Shown: positions 40,411 to 49,114 of the stretch, piece after piece
How positions within the stretch are numbered: position 1 is the first letter of the stretch
How the letters are laid out: every line of letters begins with the position of its first letter
Assembly: GCF_014649855.1 (NCBI RefSeq)
Contig: NZ_BMTV01000003.1
Span: 283,877 to 347,876, forward strand
Source of the DNA: Streptomyces roseolus
Lineage (GTDB): Bacteria > Actinomycetota > Actinomycetes > Streptomycetales > Streptomycetaceae
DNA: 64,000 bases
Direction: 5' to 3'
Notes under the pieces: model-generated
The model's input: the letters and a program-made list of their open reading frames with translations, nothing else
The model's database searches: none
Told to the model about the DNA's origin: nothing
Made by a program: the position numbers and the translations under genes

Positions 40411-40938
40411 ATGCAGGAGCACGAGGGAACCGAGCCGGCGGTGGACGACATCGAGGCCGTGACGCGCGCTGTCGTGACGGCGTCACGACTCCTGGTGGCC
40501 GTGTCGGCGCGATCGCTCGCAACGGTCGAAGAGAGCATCACCCTGCCCCAGTTCCGAATGCTCGTGGTGCTGTCCACGCACGGGCCGTCGAAGCTGGTGG
40601 CGCTGGCGGAGCATCTCGGGGTCCAGCCGTCCACCGCCATGCGGATGGTGGACCGGCTGATCGCGGCCGGACTGGTGAGCCGCCGAACCAACCCCGAGAA
40701 CCGGCGCGAGACCGTGCAGAGCCTGACCTCCGAGGGCGATCGCGTCGTCCGGCACGTGACCACACGGCGCAGGGACGAGATCACAGGCATCCTGCGCCGG
40801 CTCGACCCCTCCCAGCGCAACGCCCTCGTCGACGCACTCACCGCCTTCAACTCAGCCGGTCAGGAACCGCCCTACGGGGCGGGAGATGTCGACCCACTCC
40901 CCCTGGGCTGGTCCGACCCCTCGGACGAGACCCGGTAG
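40411..40938 (+). CDS. MarR-family transcriptional regulator
   Basis: A 175-aa MarR regulator. Helices flank a winged helix with PSKLVALAEHLGVQPSTAMRMVDRLIAAGLVSRR (recognition helix within STAMRMVDRL) and a wing NPENRRE. It lies 9 nt after the phosphatase gene and overlaps the 3' end of the opposite-strand membrane gene by 67 nt. A MarR-like palindrome lies 0.6 kb downstream (41564-41579) in front of the reductase gene, a candidate target. The last ~25 residues are unlike the family and low in complexity. Confidence 0.9.
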   Translation: MQEHEGTEPAVDDIEAVTRAVVTASRLLVAVSARSLATVEESITLPQFRMLVVLSTHGPSKLVALAEHLGVQPSTAMRMVDRLIAAGLVSRRTNPENRRETVQSLTSEGDRVVRHVTTRRRDEITGILRRLDPSQRNALVDALTAFNSAGQEPPYGAGDVDPLPLGWSDPSDETR

Positions 40939-41552
40939 GACCGCACCACGGCAACGAAGGAGACGGCGGCGAAGCCGAGCAGCAGAACGGCGGTCCCGGC
41001 CAGTCGCCGCAGCACCGGGGCCCGTCCTTCGATCCCGCGCGGAGCGACCCTGTCCCCGGGGTCGTAGACCATGCCGATCAGATCACCCGGCACCACCTCG
41101 GGTCCACATCCGCGCCAGAGCTCGTGCCGTACCGGAGAGCCGTTCTGAAGCCGGACGGAGCACCGATAGGCAGGACGATCGAGCGGCTCGTGAGCGACCG
41201 CGGTCACCACCACGTCCCGGGTCCGGCCCGCGCCCGCCAGAACCGCGTCGACGGCAAGCCCCGAAACAGCCGGAGCGAGAAGGAAACCGAGAGCCACGAG
41301 CACGGCGACCAGCAGGTGCCCCGCCCGGACGAACAGCAGGTACAGCACAACAGCGGCCACGGCCAGCAGGACCGCCGCCTCCGCCCGCGAGGAGGTCACT
41401 CCGGCGAGAACGGCGCCGACGCCCGCCCCGCTGACAAGCAGGGCACCTACGGCAGCGACGACCAAGCCCTCGGTCACCAGCCACCACGGAGGGCTGCCTT
41501 CGTACTGTGCGGCACCGAGAAGCCTTGCGTTCAGTCGTGATCCCGGCCCCAC
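40872..41552 (-). CDS. DUF3592-like membrane protein
   Basis: Membrane protein of about 226 aa. Hydrophobic helices lie at residues ~25-45, 55-75 and 80-105, then a soluble segment (RTRDVVVTAVAHEP... region ending VPGDLIGMVYDPGDRVAPRG) like the end of DUF3592 domains, and a last helix near residues 175-200. Function unknown. The start is uncertain: GTG at 41552 is used because the alternative TTG at 41567 lies inside the palindrome and lacks a ribosome site. Its end overlaps the MarR gene tail to tail. Confidence 0.7.
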   Translation of the reverse strand: MGPGSRLNARLLGAAQYEGSPPWWLVTEGLVVAAVGALLVSGAGVGAVLAGVTSSRAEAAVLLAVAAVVLYLLFVRAGHLLVAVLVALGFLLAPAVSGLAVDAVLAGAGRTRDVVVTAVAHEPLDRPAYRCSVRLQNGSPVRHELWRGCGPEVVPGDLIGMVYDPGDRVAPRGIEGRAPVLRRLAGTAVLLLGFAAVSFVAVVRSYRVSSEGSDQPRGSGSTSPAP

Positions 41553-41563
41553 ACTGAGACTAT

Positions 41564-41579
41564 GCAATAGTTTAATTGC
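41564..41579. promoter_or_regulatory. MarR-like operator candidate
   Basis: GCAAT-AGTTTA-ATTGC, a 16-bp site with 5-bp inverted arms in an AT-rich patch, between the divergent membrane gene and the F420-type reductase gene. Size, AT content and the CAAT/ATTG half-sites resemble operators of MarR/OhrR proteins; a MarR gene lies two genes away. Confidence 0.45.
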
Positions 41580-41659
41580 TTCATGAAATACCTTGCCCTC
41601 GGACGTTACCGAACCGCATCCGAGTCGCGCCTCGCCCAGCTGTCACAGGAGGGCACCAC

Positions 41660-42148
41660 ATGCACACCTCTCCCCAGCGCCCTCGCCCTCCCGCCGGATG
41701 GAGGCGGCACCTTGCGCGGCTGCCGATCCATTTCTTCCGGGCCGGCCTCGGCCCCCTGTTCGGAGGGCGGCTGCTCCTGCTGATCCACACCGGGCGGCAG
41801 TCAGGCCTGTCACACGAGGTGGTCCTGGAGGTGGTGACCCGCGACCGCCACCGGGGCACATGGACCGTGGCGTCCGGATTCGGGCCGGACGCGCACTGGT
41901 ACCGCAACCTACGTCGCACCCCTCAGGCGACAATCCAGTTCGGTCGCGGCTACCACGTCGTGACGGCCCAGTTCCCCACCTCGGAGGAGGGCGGACGAAT
42001 CATGACCGAATACGCCCGCAGGCGCCCCCGGGCCGCGGGTGCGCTCTGCCGCTACACGGGATTCCCCACCGATGGAAGCGTGACCGACTTCCGGACCGCG
42101 GGCGAACAGATCCCCTTCGTGCGGTTGCAGTCCGACGAATCGGTCTGA
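41660..42148 (+). CDS. F420/deazaflavin-dependent nitroreductase-family protein
   Basis: A 162-aa protein of the deazaflavin-dependent (DDN, DUF385) family. It has the split-barrel features LLLLIHTGRQSG near residues 37-48, TWTVASGFGPDAHWYRNL near 75-92, and AGALCRYTGFP toward the end. Actinobacterial members bind F420 and reduce quinones, nitro compounds or similar electrophiles. The substrate here is unknown. Start ATG at 41660 follows AGGAGGG. The upstream AT-rich palindrome suggests control by a MarR regulator, possibly the neighbouring one. Confidence 0.85.
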   Translation: MHTSPQRPRPPAGWRRHLARLPIHFFRAGLGPLFGGRLLLLIHTGRQSGLSHEVVLEVVTRDRHRGTWTVASGFGPDAHWYRNLRRTPQATIQFGRGYHVVTAQFPTSEEGGRIMTEYARRRPRAAGALCRYTGFPTDGSVTDFRTAGEQIPFVRLQSDESV

Positions 42149-42176
42149 GCGCCCCTGCGACGACAGCCATCCGCGG

Positions 42177-42590
42177 TCAGAGCAAGGCGTCCAGCAGATC
42201 CTTGCAGGCGTGCTGACAGTCCCGGCACGCTTCGGCGCAGATCAGACAGTGAGCGTACTCGTCAGCGTGCCCCGCACACATGTCGGCGCATGCCGCGCAG
42301 AGGTCGAAGCAGGCCCTCAAGAGGGCCCGGGCGACCCGGGCGTCTCCGCCGATCGCGCGCATGAGCACGGACGCCGTGGCGCGACAGGCGTCCGCGCAGT
42401 CGAGATTGAGCCGCACGCAGTCGACCAAACCCTTTACGTTCTCCTCCGCCAGACAGGCATCCGCGCATGTCGTGCAGGTCTGCATGCAGACGAGGCACGA
42501 ATCGGCACAGATCGCCAGCCGCTCCCTGGCCTCACCCGAGACCGCCACCGCGGGATGACGGCCGATCATCGACGACGTCCGGGTCTCCAT
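42177..42590 (-). CDS. Cys-rich four-helix copper-binding protein (DUF326/Csp-like)
   Basis: A 137-aa helical protein with 18 cysteines by my count, many in CxxxC spacing facing the inside of a predicted four-helix bundle: ICADSCLVCMQTCTTCADAC, CADACRA, CFDLCAACADMC, HCLICAEACRDCQHAC. This pattern is typical of the copper-storage proteins (Csp), which hold many Cu(I) ions. No signal peptide is visible, pointing to a cytosolic (Csp3-like) form. Start ATG at 42590 has AGGTGA upstream. A decayed relative lies at 28099-28436. Confidence 0.88.
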   Translation of the reverse strand: METRTSSMIGRHPAVAVSGEARERLAICADSCLVCMQTCTTCADACLAEENVKGLVDCVRLNLDCADACRATASVLMRAIGGDARVARALLRACFDLCAACADMCAGHADEYAHCLICAEACRDCQHACKDLLDALL

Positions 42591-42893
42591 GAGATCACCT
42601 TCTTCGCCTGACCCTTTCACACGCTTCTGCCCAGGCGCCGCTCAACCAGTCATGGACGAAATTCCCCTCCTTACTGACTTCGGTTTGTCAGGGTGAACCT
42701 TGGCGAAGTGCCTGATGGGCTTGAGGTGCTGCCTGTACGGACGAGTGTGGCAATGGGGTTGCTCGGGCCACTCATCCTGCCGATGTCCGGCAACCGGGCC
42801 GGCTCAGGGATGCCGTCAGCGGCCCGTGGCTCCGCCGCGGAGCCCCGCCTACTGTTGCCCCGTACGTGAGCAGGGCATACGAGGGTAGGGAAC
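42591..42893. other. Intergenic, no gene seen
   Basis: About 300 bp. A short hairpin CTGAC/GTCAG lies near 42674-42691. Promoters of the divergent copper protein and membrane protein are expected here. Confidence 0.5.
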
Positions 42894-43361
42894 ATGGTGG
42901 ACGAGACGGTACGCGCAGGCGCCGGGCACCGTACGGAAGTCTTCGTGTGGCTGGGGCTCGCGCTACTCCTGGGTGCACTGTCGGCCCTGGTACTGATTCC
43001 CCAGGCCCAGCATCAGCGCTCGCTCCGCGACGGTGTGCGCGCCGACGCCACCATGCATACCCGCGGCACGTGCGCGCTGGGACGGTGCAAGGTCGCCTTC
43101 GAGGTGCAGGACCGCACCGTCGTGGCGGCCCTGCCCCCAGGCAGTGGTGGCAGCAAGTACCCCGTGGGCGCGCACCTCACCGTCCGGTACCGGGCGGACG
43201 ATCCGCAGACAGTCGCGGCCGCGGCCGACGTGGAGGGCGGTGGGGCGACCTTGCTGGCGGCCTCGACCGGCGCGGGCGCCGTGTTGTTCCTGCTTCTGCC
43301 GGTCATGAAGACGGTGGCCCGAGCACGGCGGCGGCGCGCGGCGTCCAGCGCCGTTGGATGA
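42894..43361 (+). CDS. DUF3592-type membrane protein
   Basis: Small membrane protein (155 aa): a first helix at residues ~17-37, an extracytoplasmic or cytosolic beta segment with two Cys (GTCALGRCKVAFEV), then the DUF3592-like KYPVGAHLTVRYRADDPQTVA, a second helix near 120-140 and a basic tail (ARARRRRAA). Unknown function. Start ATG at 42894 after GGGTAGGGAA. The gene shows no operon link with the transposase remnant after it. Confidence 0.75.
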   Translation: MVDETVRAGAGHRTEVFVWLGLALLLGALSALVLIPQAQHQRSLRDGVRADATMHTRGTCALGRCKVAFEVQDRTVVAALPPGSGGSKYPVGAHLTVRYRADDPQTVAAAADVEGGGATLLAASTGAGAVLFLLLPVMKTVARARRRRAASSAVG

Positions 43362-43442
43362 CGTGCCCGCCCCACATGCCGATCACTGAGCTCTTTCAGA
43401 GTGGCCACTGATCGGGTGACGGGCCGGCGTCTCGCAACGCAC

Positions 43443-43502
43443 GAGGCTCCTGCGCCGTTGAGAGAGGTGTTCGACGTCTCAACTCATCAGCGCAGGAGCC
43501 TC
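43443..43502. repeat. Long inverted repeat next to the transposase remnant
   Basis: GAGGCTCCTGCGC (43443-43455) is repeated in inverted form at 43490-43502. Inside it, GTTGAGA (43457-43463) pairs with TCTCAAC (43477-43483), giving about 20 bp of stem with one asymmetric bulge. It ends 2 bp before the transposase frame, so it is probably the left-end structure of the insertion sequence, though it could also terminate the upstream membrane-protein transcript. Confidence 0.6.
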
Positions 43503-43503
43503 A

Positions 43504-44115
43504 TTGGTTCTCTATCCTGCCGCACTCGACCTGTCTCATGCTCTGGTCGAGTGGGTATCCATGCTCATCGTCACCCGTGAGGGTGACCGCCGCTGCAAGC
43601 TCCCGCCCCACCAGCGTGCTCTCGTGGGCCTGGTCTACCTTCGCCGGCACGACATCGCGCAGATCACCGCCGGCTTCGGTATATCCGTCGGCGACAGCCG
43701 GGCCGACTTCTCCCAGAAGCACCGTCGTCACGGAGTGAACGTGCAGGTCGTGGCCAATCCCGCGGGCGACCTGCTGTAGATCCCTCCCGCGCTGCCCGGC
43801 CGCACCCACGACCTGACCGCGGCCCGCACCCACCGCATCATCCGGATCTGCGAACGCCAGGGCGTCCCCGTCCTCGCCGACCGCGCCTACATCGGCGCCG
43901 GCCCATGGGTGACCACACCCATGGGCCGGCTTCCCGGCCAGGACCTCACCACGACCCAGCGAACGATCAACCGGGCCCTGTCAGCGGCACGGGCACCGGT
44001 CGAACGAAGCATCGCAAGGCTGAAGTCCTGGCAGATCTTCCGCCGGGCCCGCTGCAGCCCCAACCGCATGACCGTCATCGCCGCAGCCGTCCTCACCCTG
44101 GAACGCCAACGCTGA
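43504..44115 (+). mobile_element. IS5-family transposase, dead copy
   Basis: Remnant of a DDE transposase of the IS5/HARBI-like type common in Streptomyces. The frame reads [35 protein letters not shown], then [20 protein letters not shown], a stop, LPGRTHDLTAARTHRIIRIC, VLADRAYIGAG and finally RARCSPNRMTVIAAAVLTLERQR (split here). Damage: about 50-60 residues, including the first catalytic Asp, are missing between GISV and GDSRADF near 43690. An in-frame TAG at 43777-43779 stands where related proteins have Trp. Both changes keep the original frame. It cannot transpose by itself. Confidence 0.88.
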
Positions 44116-44181
44116 TGAACCTCATGGCCGTTCCAGAGAAAGGACGGATGGGCAACGGCCGTCATCCAGTCGGAAACCGTC

Positions 44182-44751
44182 TCACGACCAGACAAGCCGA
44201 CCTTCGGAGAACCGACTGACCCGGGAGCTTCCACCGGCGATCCTCGTCAGCGTCTCCGCCACAGAGTCGAAATACTGGGCCATCGATTCGTACTCGCCCG
44301 TGACCGTAGGGTCACCCACGAACCAGCTGCCGACGCGCCCGTCCCGCAGATCGACGAACTTTCCACTCCAGCCGTCCTGGTCCGACAGGAACGGGATCCA
44401 CTCGTTCCGCCAGAACGGGTAGTCCGGCTGGTCCGGAGGGTCGAATCCGCAGGACGTGGAGCGGTTCGCGTAGAGCCTCTCCATCGCCCGGATGCCCAGA
44501 AAGAAGCTCCCCTCGTCGGGGAACCCGTCGAAACCGCAACATTGCACTTCGTCGTCGAAGTCTTCCTCCGGCAGATCCAGATTGTTCTGCAGCAGCCAGG
44601 TCCGCAGGTCCCCATGCAGGGAGATCCCCATCCGTTCTTCGGCTGCCGCGAGCATCTGCTCCGTGGCGGGCCCGGGTAGATCCGCGTGATCGGCCGGCGC
44701 GTGCTCCCGAAGAAGGCTCATCACACGTGACCAACTCTCAGCCACACTCAT
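44182..44751 (-). CDS. SMI1/KNR4-family protein
   Basis: A 189-aa protein of the SMI1/KNR4 (SUKH) superfamily: ATEQMLAAAEERMGISLHGDLRTWL at the start, the core PYFWRNEW-like YPFWRNEWIPFLSDQ, and GKFVDLRDGRVGSWF. Members are often immunity proteins against polymorphic toxins or contact-dependent toxins, but no toxin gene is seen next to it, so it may be an orphan immunity gene or a general regulator. Start ATG at 44751. It lies 66 bp from the transposase remnant, consistent with a mobile neighbourhood. Confidence 0.85.
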   Translation of the reverse strand: MSVAESWSRVMSLLREHAPADHADLPGPATEQMLAAAEERMGISLHGDLRTWLLQNNLDLPEEDFDDEVQCCGFDGFPDEGSFFLGIRAMERLYANRSTSCGFDPPDQPDYPFWRNEWIPFLSDQDGWSGKFVDLRDGRVGSWFVGDPTVTGEYESMAQYFDSVAETLTRIAGGSSRVSRFSEGRLVWS

Positions 44752-45384
44752 CGCCCTCTGTCCTCTCTCCAAGGATGCCTCCGTCCGACTACGCCACTGC
44801 GGAGGTCGGGAAGTACCGGCCGGAGAACCTTGCAAGGATAATACTTCGAGCATATGTTCTATTTTCCCTGCGATCGTCCTCCGCCCCGAAGCGCGGAGCT
44901 AAGGGCTGTCCCGCAGCGAAGTGACCGCCCGCGACTTCTCACAGACAACCCACCGCGCCCGGTGAGCCCAGCCAAGTAGCTTCCGGGGCTCAAGCGAGAA
45001 CCATGGCATCACCCTGAAGTGGCGAAGCTGAAAACGCTCACTGACACCACCACGCCTTCACGCGACCACGACCAGCGGTAGGCGCTCCTTTCGGCAGCGT
45101 GGTCCCCCACGCGGGCGTCCATGCGCCGCGGGACGTAAACCAGCCGTGCGACGCACATCTGACGGCGCCACAGGTCCGGTCGGCGCCTGCTCGGGCGTCG
45201 TCCCGGGCCGCGCCGGGTTTCCGGCGGGGGTGGTCGTGTCCGGAAAGCAGTGGCTGGATAATCTGCGTCCGGCGCGCGGGCTCCCGAACGGGTGCATGCC
45301 CGGGCGCCTGCCACAGGTCGGCCGGCCACGGGCCCCGCTGTCGCCGTGGGCCGGGCGACCGTCGCCCTCCGGACAGGACACGAC
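44752..45384. other. Intergenic region upstream of the small NRPS
   Basis: About 630 bp. Positions ~44825-44875 are AT-rich (promoter-like). The rest has no recognisable gene; open frames here are antisense or short. Any activator site for the NRPS would be expected here. Confidence 0.5.
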
Positions 45385-48300
45385 ATGCTCGACGAGGCGC
45401 CCGCCAGAACCACGGAGCCGCTCGAAAGGCCCGCCGCCCCCGACCCGTACACCGGCCGGGCCGCCTCTCCGCCGGCCGGGGATCCGCCCACCGAGCCCTG
45501 GGCGGCGATCACCCACTTCGCCGAGCGGACCCCGCACGCTCCGGCCCTGCGGGACAGCCGGCGCACGGTGACGTACGCGGTCCTGGTCGAGCGGGTCCGG
45601 CGCCTCTCCGCCCAGTTGCGCGGGAGGGGGATCGGACCCGGTGACGTCGTGGGCGTCCTGCTGCCGCGGAGCGCGGACTTCGCGGAGACGGTCCTGGCGA
45701 TCTGGCACGCCGGAGCGGCGTACCTGCCCCTCGACCCGGCCCACCGGGCGGCGTGGACGGCCGAGGGCCTCCGGCAGGCCGGGGCCGTCCTGTGCGTCAC
45801 CCGCTCGAAGGCCGGGGCCAGGGACGGAACAGGGGCACCGGGCGTTTCCGGACTGCCGGTGCCGATCGTCGACCTGGCCCGCCTCGACGCGTCCCAGCCG
45901 CCCGCGGTCCCCTCCCAGGGCCGACCGGAGGCCGGAGCTCCCGAGCCCGACAGCTGGGCGTACCTCATCCGGACGTCGGGCAGCACCGGGCGCCCCAAGC
46001 TCGTACCGGTCGCCCACGGGGGTCTGCCCCATCTGGTGGCGGCACAGCGCCACGCGATCTCCGGGCTCGGGCCGGGCAGCGTGGTGCTCCAGGTGTTCAC
46101 GCCGCTCTTCGACGGCTGGGTCTTCGACCTCCTCCTCGCCCTCGGCCACGGCGGGCGCCTGGAGGTGCTCGACGAGGAACGGCTCGGCCGCCCGCTCCAC
46201 ACCGTGGCCGCCGAGACCGGCACCACGCACGCGACGGTGCCGGCGGTCCTCGCCCGCACCCTGCGGCCCGTGGACTTCCCCGGCCTCAAGGTGCTGCTGA
46301 GCGCGGGGGACGTCTGCCTCCCGGAGACCGCGCGGCGGTGGGCCGGGCAGGTCCAGTTCGTCAACGGGTACGGCCCGACCGAGACGACCGTCTGCGCGAC
46401 CCTGCACACGGTCGACCCCGCGGCCCCTCCGTCCGGCACCGTGCCCGTCGGCCGTCCGGTGCCCGGTCGCCGGATCCTGCTTCTGGACGAGGCGCAACGG
46501 CCTGTTCCCGAAGGCGAGTTCGGCGAGATATGCATCGGCGGCTGGGGGCTCACCCCCGGATACGTCGGTGACCCGGAGGAGACGGCGCGCCGCCTGATCA
46601 CCGATCCCACGGGGACGGTCCCTGGCGGCCTGATCTACCGGACCGGCGATCGGGGGCGGCTGTTGCCCGACGGTGCGCTGGAGTTCGGCGGACGCCTGGA
46701 CGCGCAGGCCAAGGTGAACGGCTACCGCGTGGACCCGGCCCAGGTCGAGTCGGCGCTCGTGGGACTGCCGGACGTCCGGGACGCGGTGGTCGTGGTGGAC
46801 GAGAGCATGGAGGGGAGGAGGCTGCTCGGCTACGTCAGGCTGAGGGACGCCGCGTCCCGGCGGGACGGCCGCGACCTGCGGGCCGAGGTGCGGGAGGTGC
46901 TCCCGGCCCACCTCGTGCCGGCCTCGGTGACGGTGCTGGACGCATGGCCGCTGACCCCGTCGGGCAAGGTCGACCGCGCGCTGCTGCCGCCGCCCGGCCG
47001 GGAAGCCGCGGCCACGGCTCCGGCGTCGGGACCGGCCGCCCGTCTGTCGCACATCGCGGGAGAGGTCCTCGGAACCGGGGCCCTGGGGGCCGACGACTCC
47101 TTCACGGCACACGGCGGGAACTCGCTCCAGGCCATCGAGTTCACCGCACGCGTCCGGACGGAGATGGGCATGGCCCTTCCGCTGCGGGCGGTCCTCGAAG
47201 GGGCGGTCGTCACCGAACTCGCCGCGCGAGCCGTCCCCGTCGAGAACGACCGCCCGCCGCTCCCGCGGCCCGCGGGCGGACACGCCGACGAGCCGCGCTC
47301 TCGCGCGCGCGAGAGCGCCGGACCACAGCCCTGCTCGGCCGCCCAGCAGCGCGTCTGGCTCGCGGAGCACATGGCCGGAGGGACGCCCGCCTACCATGCG
47401 GCCTCCGTGACCCGGCTCCGCGGCCCCCTGCGCGAACCGTCCCTGCGGGCCGCCCTGCAAGCGCTGGTGGACCGCCACGAGGTCCTGCGCTGCCGGCTCC
47501 CGATCCACGACGGAACCCCCCGCTACGTGGTCGACCCCGATGCACGCGCGGAGCTGCGGTACAGCGATCTGCGGGACGCTCCGGACGCCGAACGAGCCGC
47601 GTCCGAGGCCGCCCTCGACGAGGCCCGCCGGCCCTTCGACCTGTCGGAGGGTCCCCTGATCCGCTGGCACCTGATGCGCACAGCGGACGAGGAGCACGTC
47701 CTCGTACAGACCGAGCACCACGTCGTTCACGACGGCCACTCGGCACGGCTGCTCCTCGCCGACCTGGTGCGGGGCTACGCGGAGCACGTACGCCACGGAA
47801 GCGTCGACACCCGTCCGGCCGCTCCCGGCTACGGCGCGCTGACGGCCGCCGAGCTCCACTGGGGCACCGGGCCGGAGGCCGAGCGGCAGCGGGCGTACTG
47901 GCGCGCCGTCCTGGACACGCCGCCGGCGCCCTTGCCCCTGCCTCCGCGCAAGGCGTCCGCCTCCGATGGGGAGAAGGCGGCGGCCTCCCACCCGGGCGCG
48001 GAGCAGCGCCTGCACCTGGACGCCGAACTGGTGGACCGGGCGAGAGCGTTGGGGCGGGCTCACGGAGCCACTGTCTTCATGGTCGCCTTCGCCGCGTTCC
48101 TGGCCGTCCTGCACCGCACGACCGGCGCACGGGACGTGCTCGTCGGTTCGGGCATGGCGAACCGGCGCCGCCCCGGAACGGCCGGAGCCGTGGGCATGTT
48201 CGTGAACACGGTGGTGCTGCGGGGGAGGCCGCGCCCCGGACTCTCCTTCTCCATACTCCTCGCGGAGGTGCGCTCGACGTGCCTCGACGCCTACGAGCAC

Positions 48301-49110
48301 CAGGAGCTGCCGTTCGAGGAGGTGATCGCCCCGCACCTGCGACGCTCCGCCGGGGAGAGGAACCGGCTCGTGCAGACCGCCTTCAGTTTCCACGACACCC
48401 CCCTGGCCGCCCTCCCCGAGTCACCACTCGACATCACGGTCCGCGAGGGCCTGCCCCTGGGCGCGGCCAAGTTCGAGCTCGGTGTGACCGGCTTCCCTCA
48501 CCACGAGGAAGAGCCGGACCGGAGCGGGACGGGCCCGGACGGTCTGCTGCGCATACCCCGGTCCCGCGGCCCGGTCCTCCCTGCGGACCGGCCGGCCGGA
48601 CTCACCCTGACCTGGCAGTACGAGACCTCGCGCCTCGACGACGACGCGGTGCGCGGCATGATGGACTGCTACGAGGCCGTCCTGCGCGCGGTGGTCGATC
48701 GTCCCGACACGCCGCTCGACGCGCTTCCGCGCTGGGTACCCCGGACGGCGGAGTCCGTGGAGCCAGCCCCGTCGGTCCCGGGCGTGCGGGCGGAGGGTCC
48801 GGGCGGTCGTGGATCCTCACCGTCCGGTATCGGAAAGGCGCGCGGTCACACCGACGCTCTCGCCCGGCTGATGGGCCGGGTGCTGGGGGTGCCCGGCATG
48901 CGGCCGCAGGACGATTTCCTGGAGCTCGGCGGCGATTCGCTCGGCGCTCTCCGTTTCACCCTGCTCGCCCGTTCCGAGCTGGGTCTGGACATCCCTCTGC
49001 AGTCCTTCCTCAGGGCGCCGACAGCGGCCGCGGCCGCCGGTCTGGCGCGGCCGGCGGCGCAGGACCTCATCCCGGCACGCCCCAGGAACCGTACGAGGAA
49101 GGGTGAGTAG
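45385..49110 (+). CDS. Small NRPS, domain order A-T-C-T
   Basis: Peptide synthetase of 1241 aa. The A domain (~35-530) has A3 RTSGSTGRPK, A5 NGYGPTE, A7 YRTGDRGR, A8 GRLDAQAKVNGYRVDPAQ and A10 PLTPSGKVDR. The specificity pocket begins FDGWVF, implying an Asp that binds an alpha-amino group. T1 is at ~550-620 (AHGGNSLQ). The C domain (~655-1095) has an intact HHVVHDG. T2 is at ~1155-1220 (LGGDSLGAL). There is no second A domain, no epimerase and no thioesterase, so T2 must be loaded in trans or by the same A domain, and release must be by another protein. No MbtH gene was seen. Start ATG at 45385 (AGGA upstream); a GTG at 45292 is possible. Confidence 0.9.
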   Translation: MLDEAPARTTEPLERPAAPDPYTGRAASPPAGDPPTEPWAAITHFAERTPHAPALRDSRRTVTYAVLVERVRRLSAQLRGRGIGPGDVVGVLLPRSADFAETVLAIWHAGAAYLPLDPAHRAAWTAEGLRQAGAVLCVTRSKAGARDGTGAPGVSGLPVPIVDLARLDASQPPAVPSQGRPEAGAPEPDSWAYLIRTSGSTGRPKLVPVAHGGLPHLVAAQRHAISGLGPGSVVLQVFTPLFDGWVFDLLLALGHGGRLEVLDEERLGRPLHTVAAETGTTHATVPAVLARTLRPVDFPGLKVLLSAGDVCLPETARRWAGQVQFVNGYGPTETTVCATLHTVDPAAPPSGTVPVGRPVPGRRILLLDEAQRPVPEGEFGEICIGGWGLTPGYVGDPEETARRLITDPTGTVPGGLIYRTGDRGRLLPDGALEFGGRLDAQAKVNGYRVDPAQVESALVGLPDVRDAVVVVDESMEGRRLLGYVRLRDAASRRDGRDLRAEVREVLPAHLVPASVTVLDAWPLTPSGKVDRALLPPPGREAAATAPASGPAARLSHIAGEVLGTGALGADDSFTAHGGNSLQAIEFTARVRTEMGMALPLRAVLEGAVVTELAARAVPVENDRPPLPRPAGGHADEPRSRARESAGPQPCSAAQQRVWLAEHMAGGTPAYHAASVTRLRGPLREPSLRAALQALVDRHEVLRCRLPIHDGTPRYVVDPDARAELRYSDLRDAPDAERAASEAALDEARRPFDLSEGPLIRWHLMRTADEEHVLVQTEHHVVHDGHSARLLLADLVRGYAEHVRHGSVDTRPAAPGYGALTAAELHWGTGPEAERQRAYWRAVLDTPPAPLPLPPRKASASDGEKAAASHPGAEQRLHLDAELVDRARALGRAHGATVFMVAFAAFLAVLHRTTGARDVLVGSGMANRRRPGTAGAVGMFVNTVVLRGRPRPGLSFSILLAEVRSTCLDAYEHQELPFEEVIAPHLRRSAGERNRLVQTAFSFHDTPLAALPESPLDITVREGLPLGAAKFELGVTGFPHHEEEPDRSGTGPDGLLRIPRSRGPVLPADRPAGLTLTWQYETSRLDDDAVRGMMDCYEAVLRAVVDRPDTPLDALPRWVPRTAESVEPAPSVPGVRAEGPGGRGSSPSGIGKARGHTDALARLMGRVLGVPGMRPQDDFLELGGDSLGALRFTLLARSELGLDIPLQSFLRAPTAAAAAGLARPAAQDLIPARPRNRTRKGE
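47295..47318. repeat. 24-bp perfect palindrome inside the NRPS gene
   Basis: CG-alternating self-complementary sequence centred on 47306/47307 (left half GCGCTCTCGCGC), located in the codons linking T1 to the C domain (SRARESA). It could form a cruciform or simply reflect GC-biased linker codons. Confidence 0.6.
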
Positions 49111-49114
49111 CGGC

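Noticed and set aside
44182..44751. SMI1/KNR4 gene as part of a toxin-immunity pair
   Set aside because: No toxin-like gene flanks it; only a dead transposase and an NRPS are adjacent.
45058..48393. 1111-codon minus-strand frame opposite the NRPS
   Set aside because: Antisense of A and C domains that carry all core motifs; no plausible protein features.
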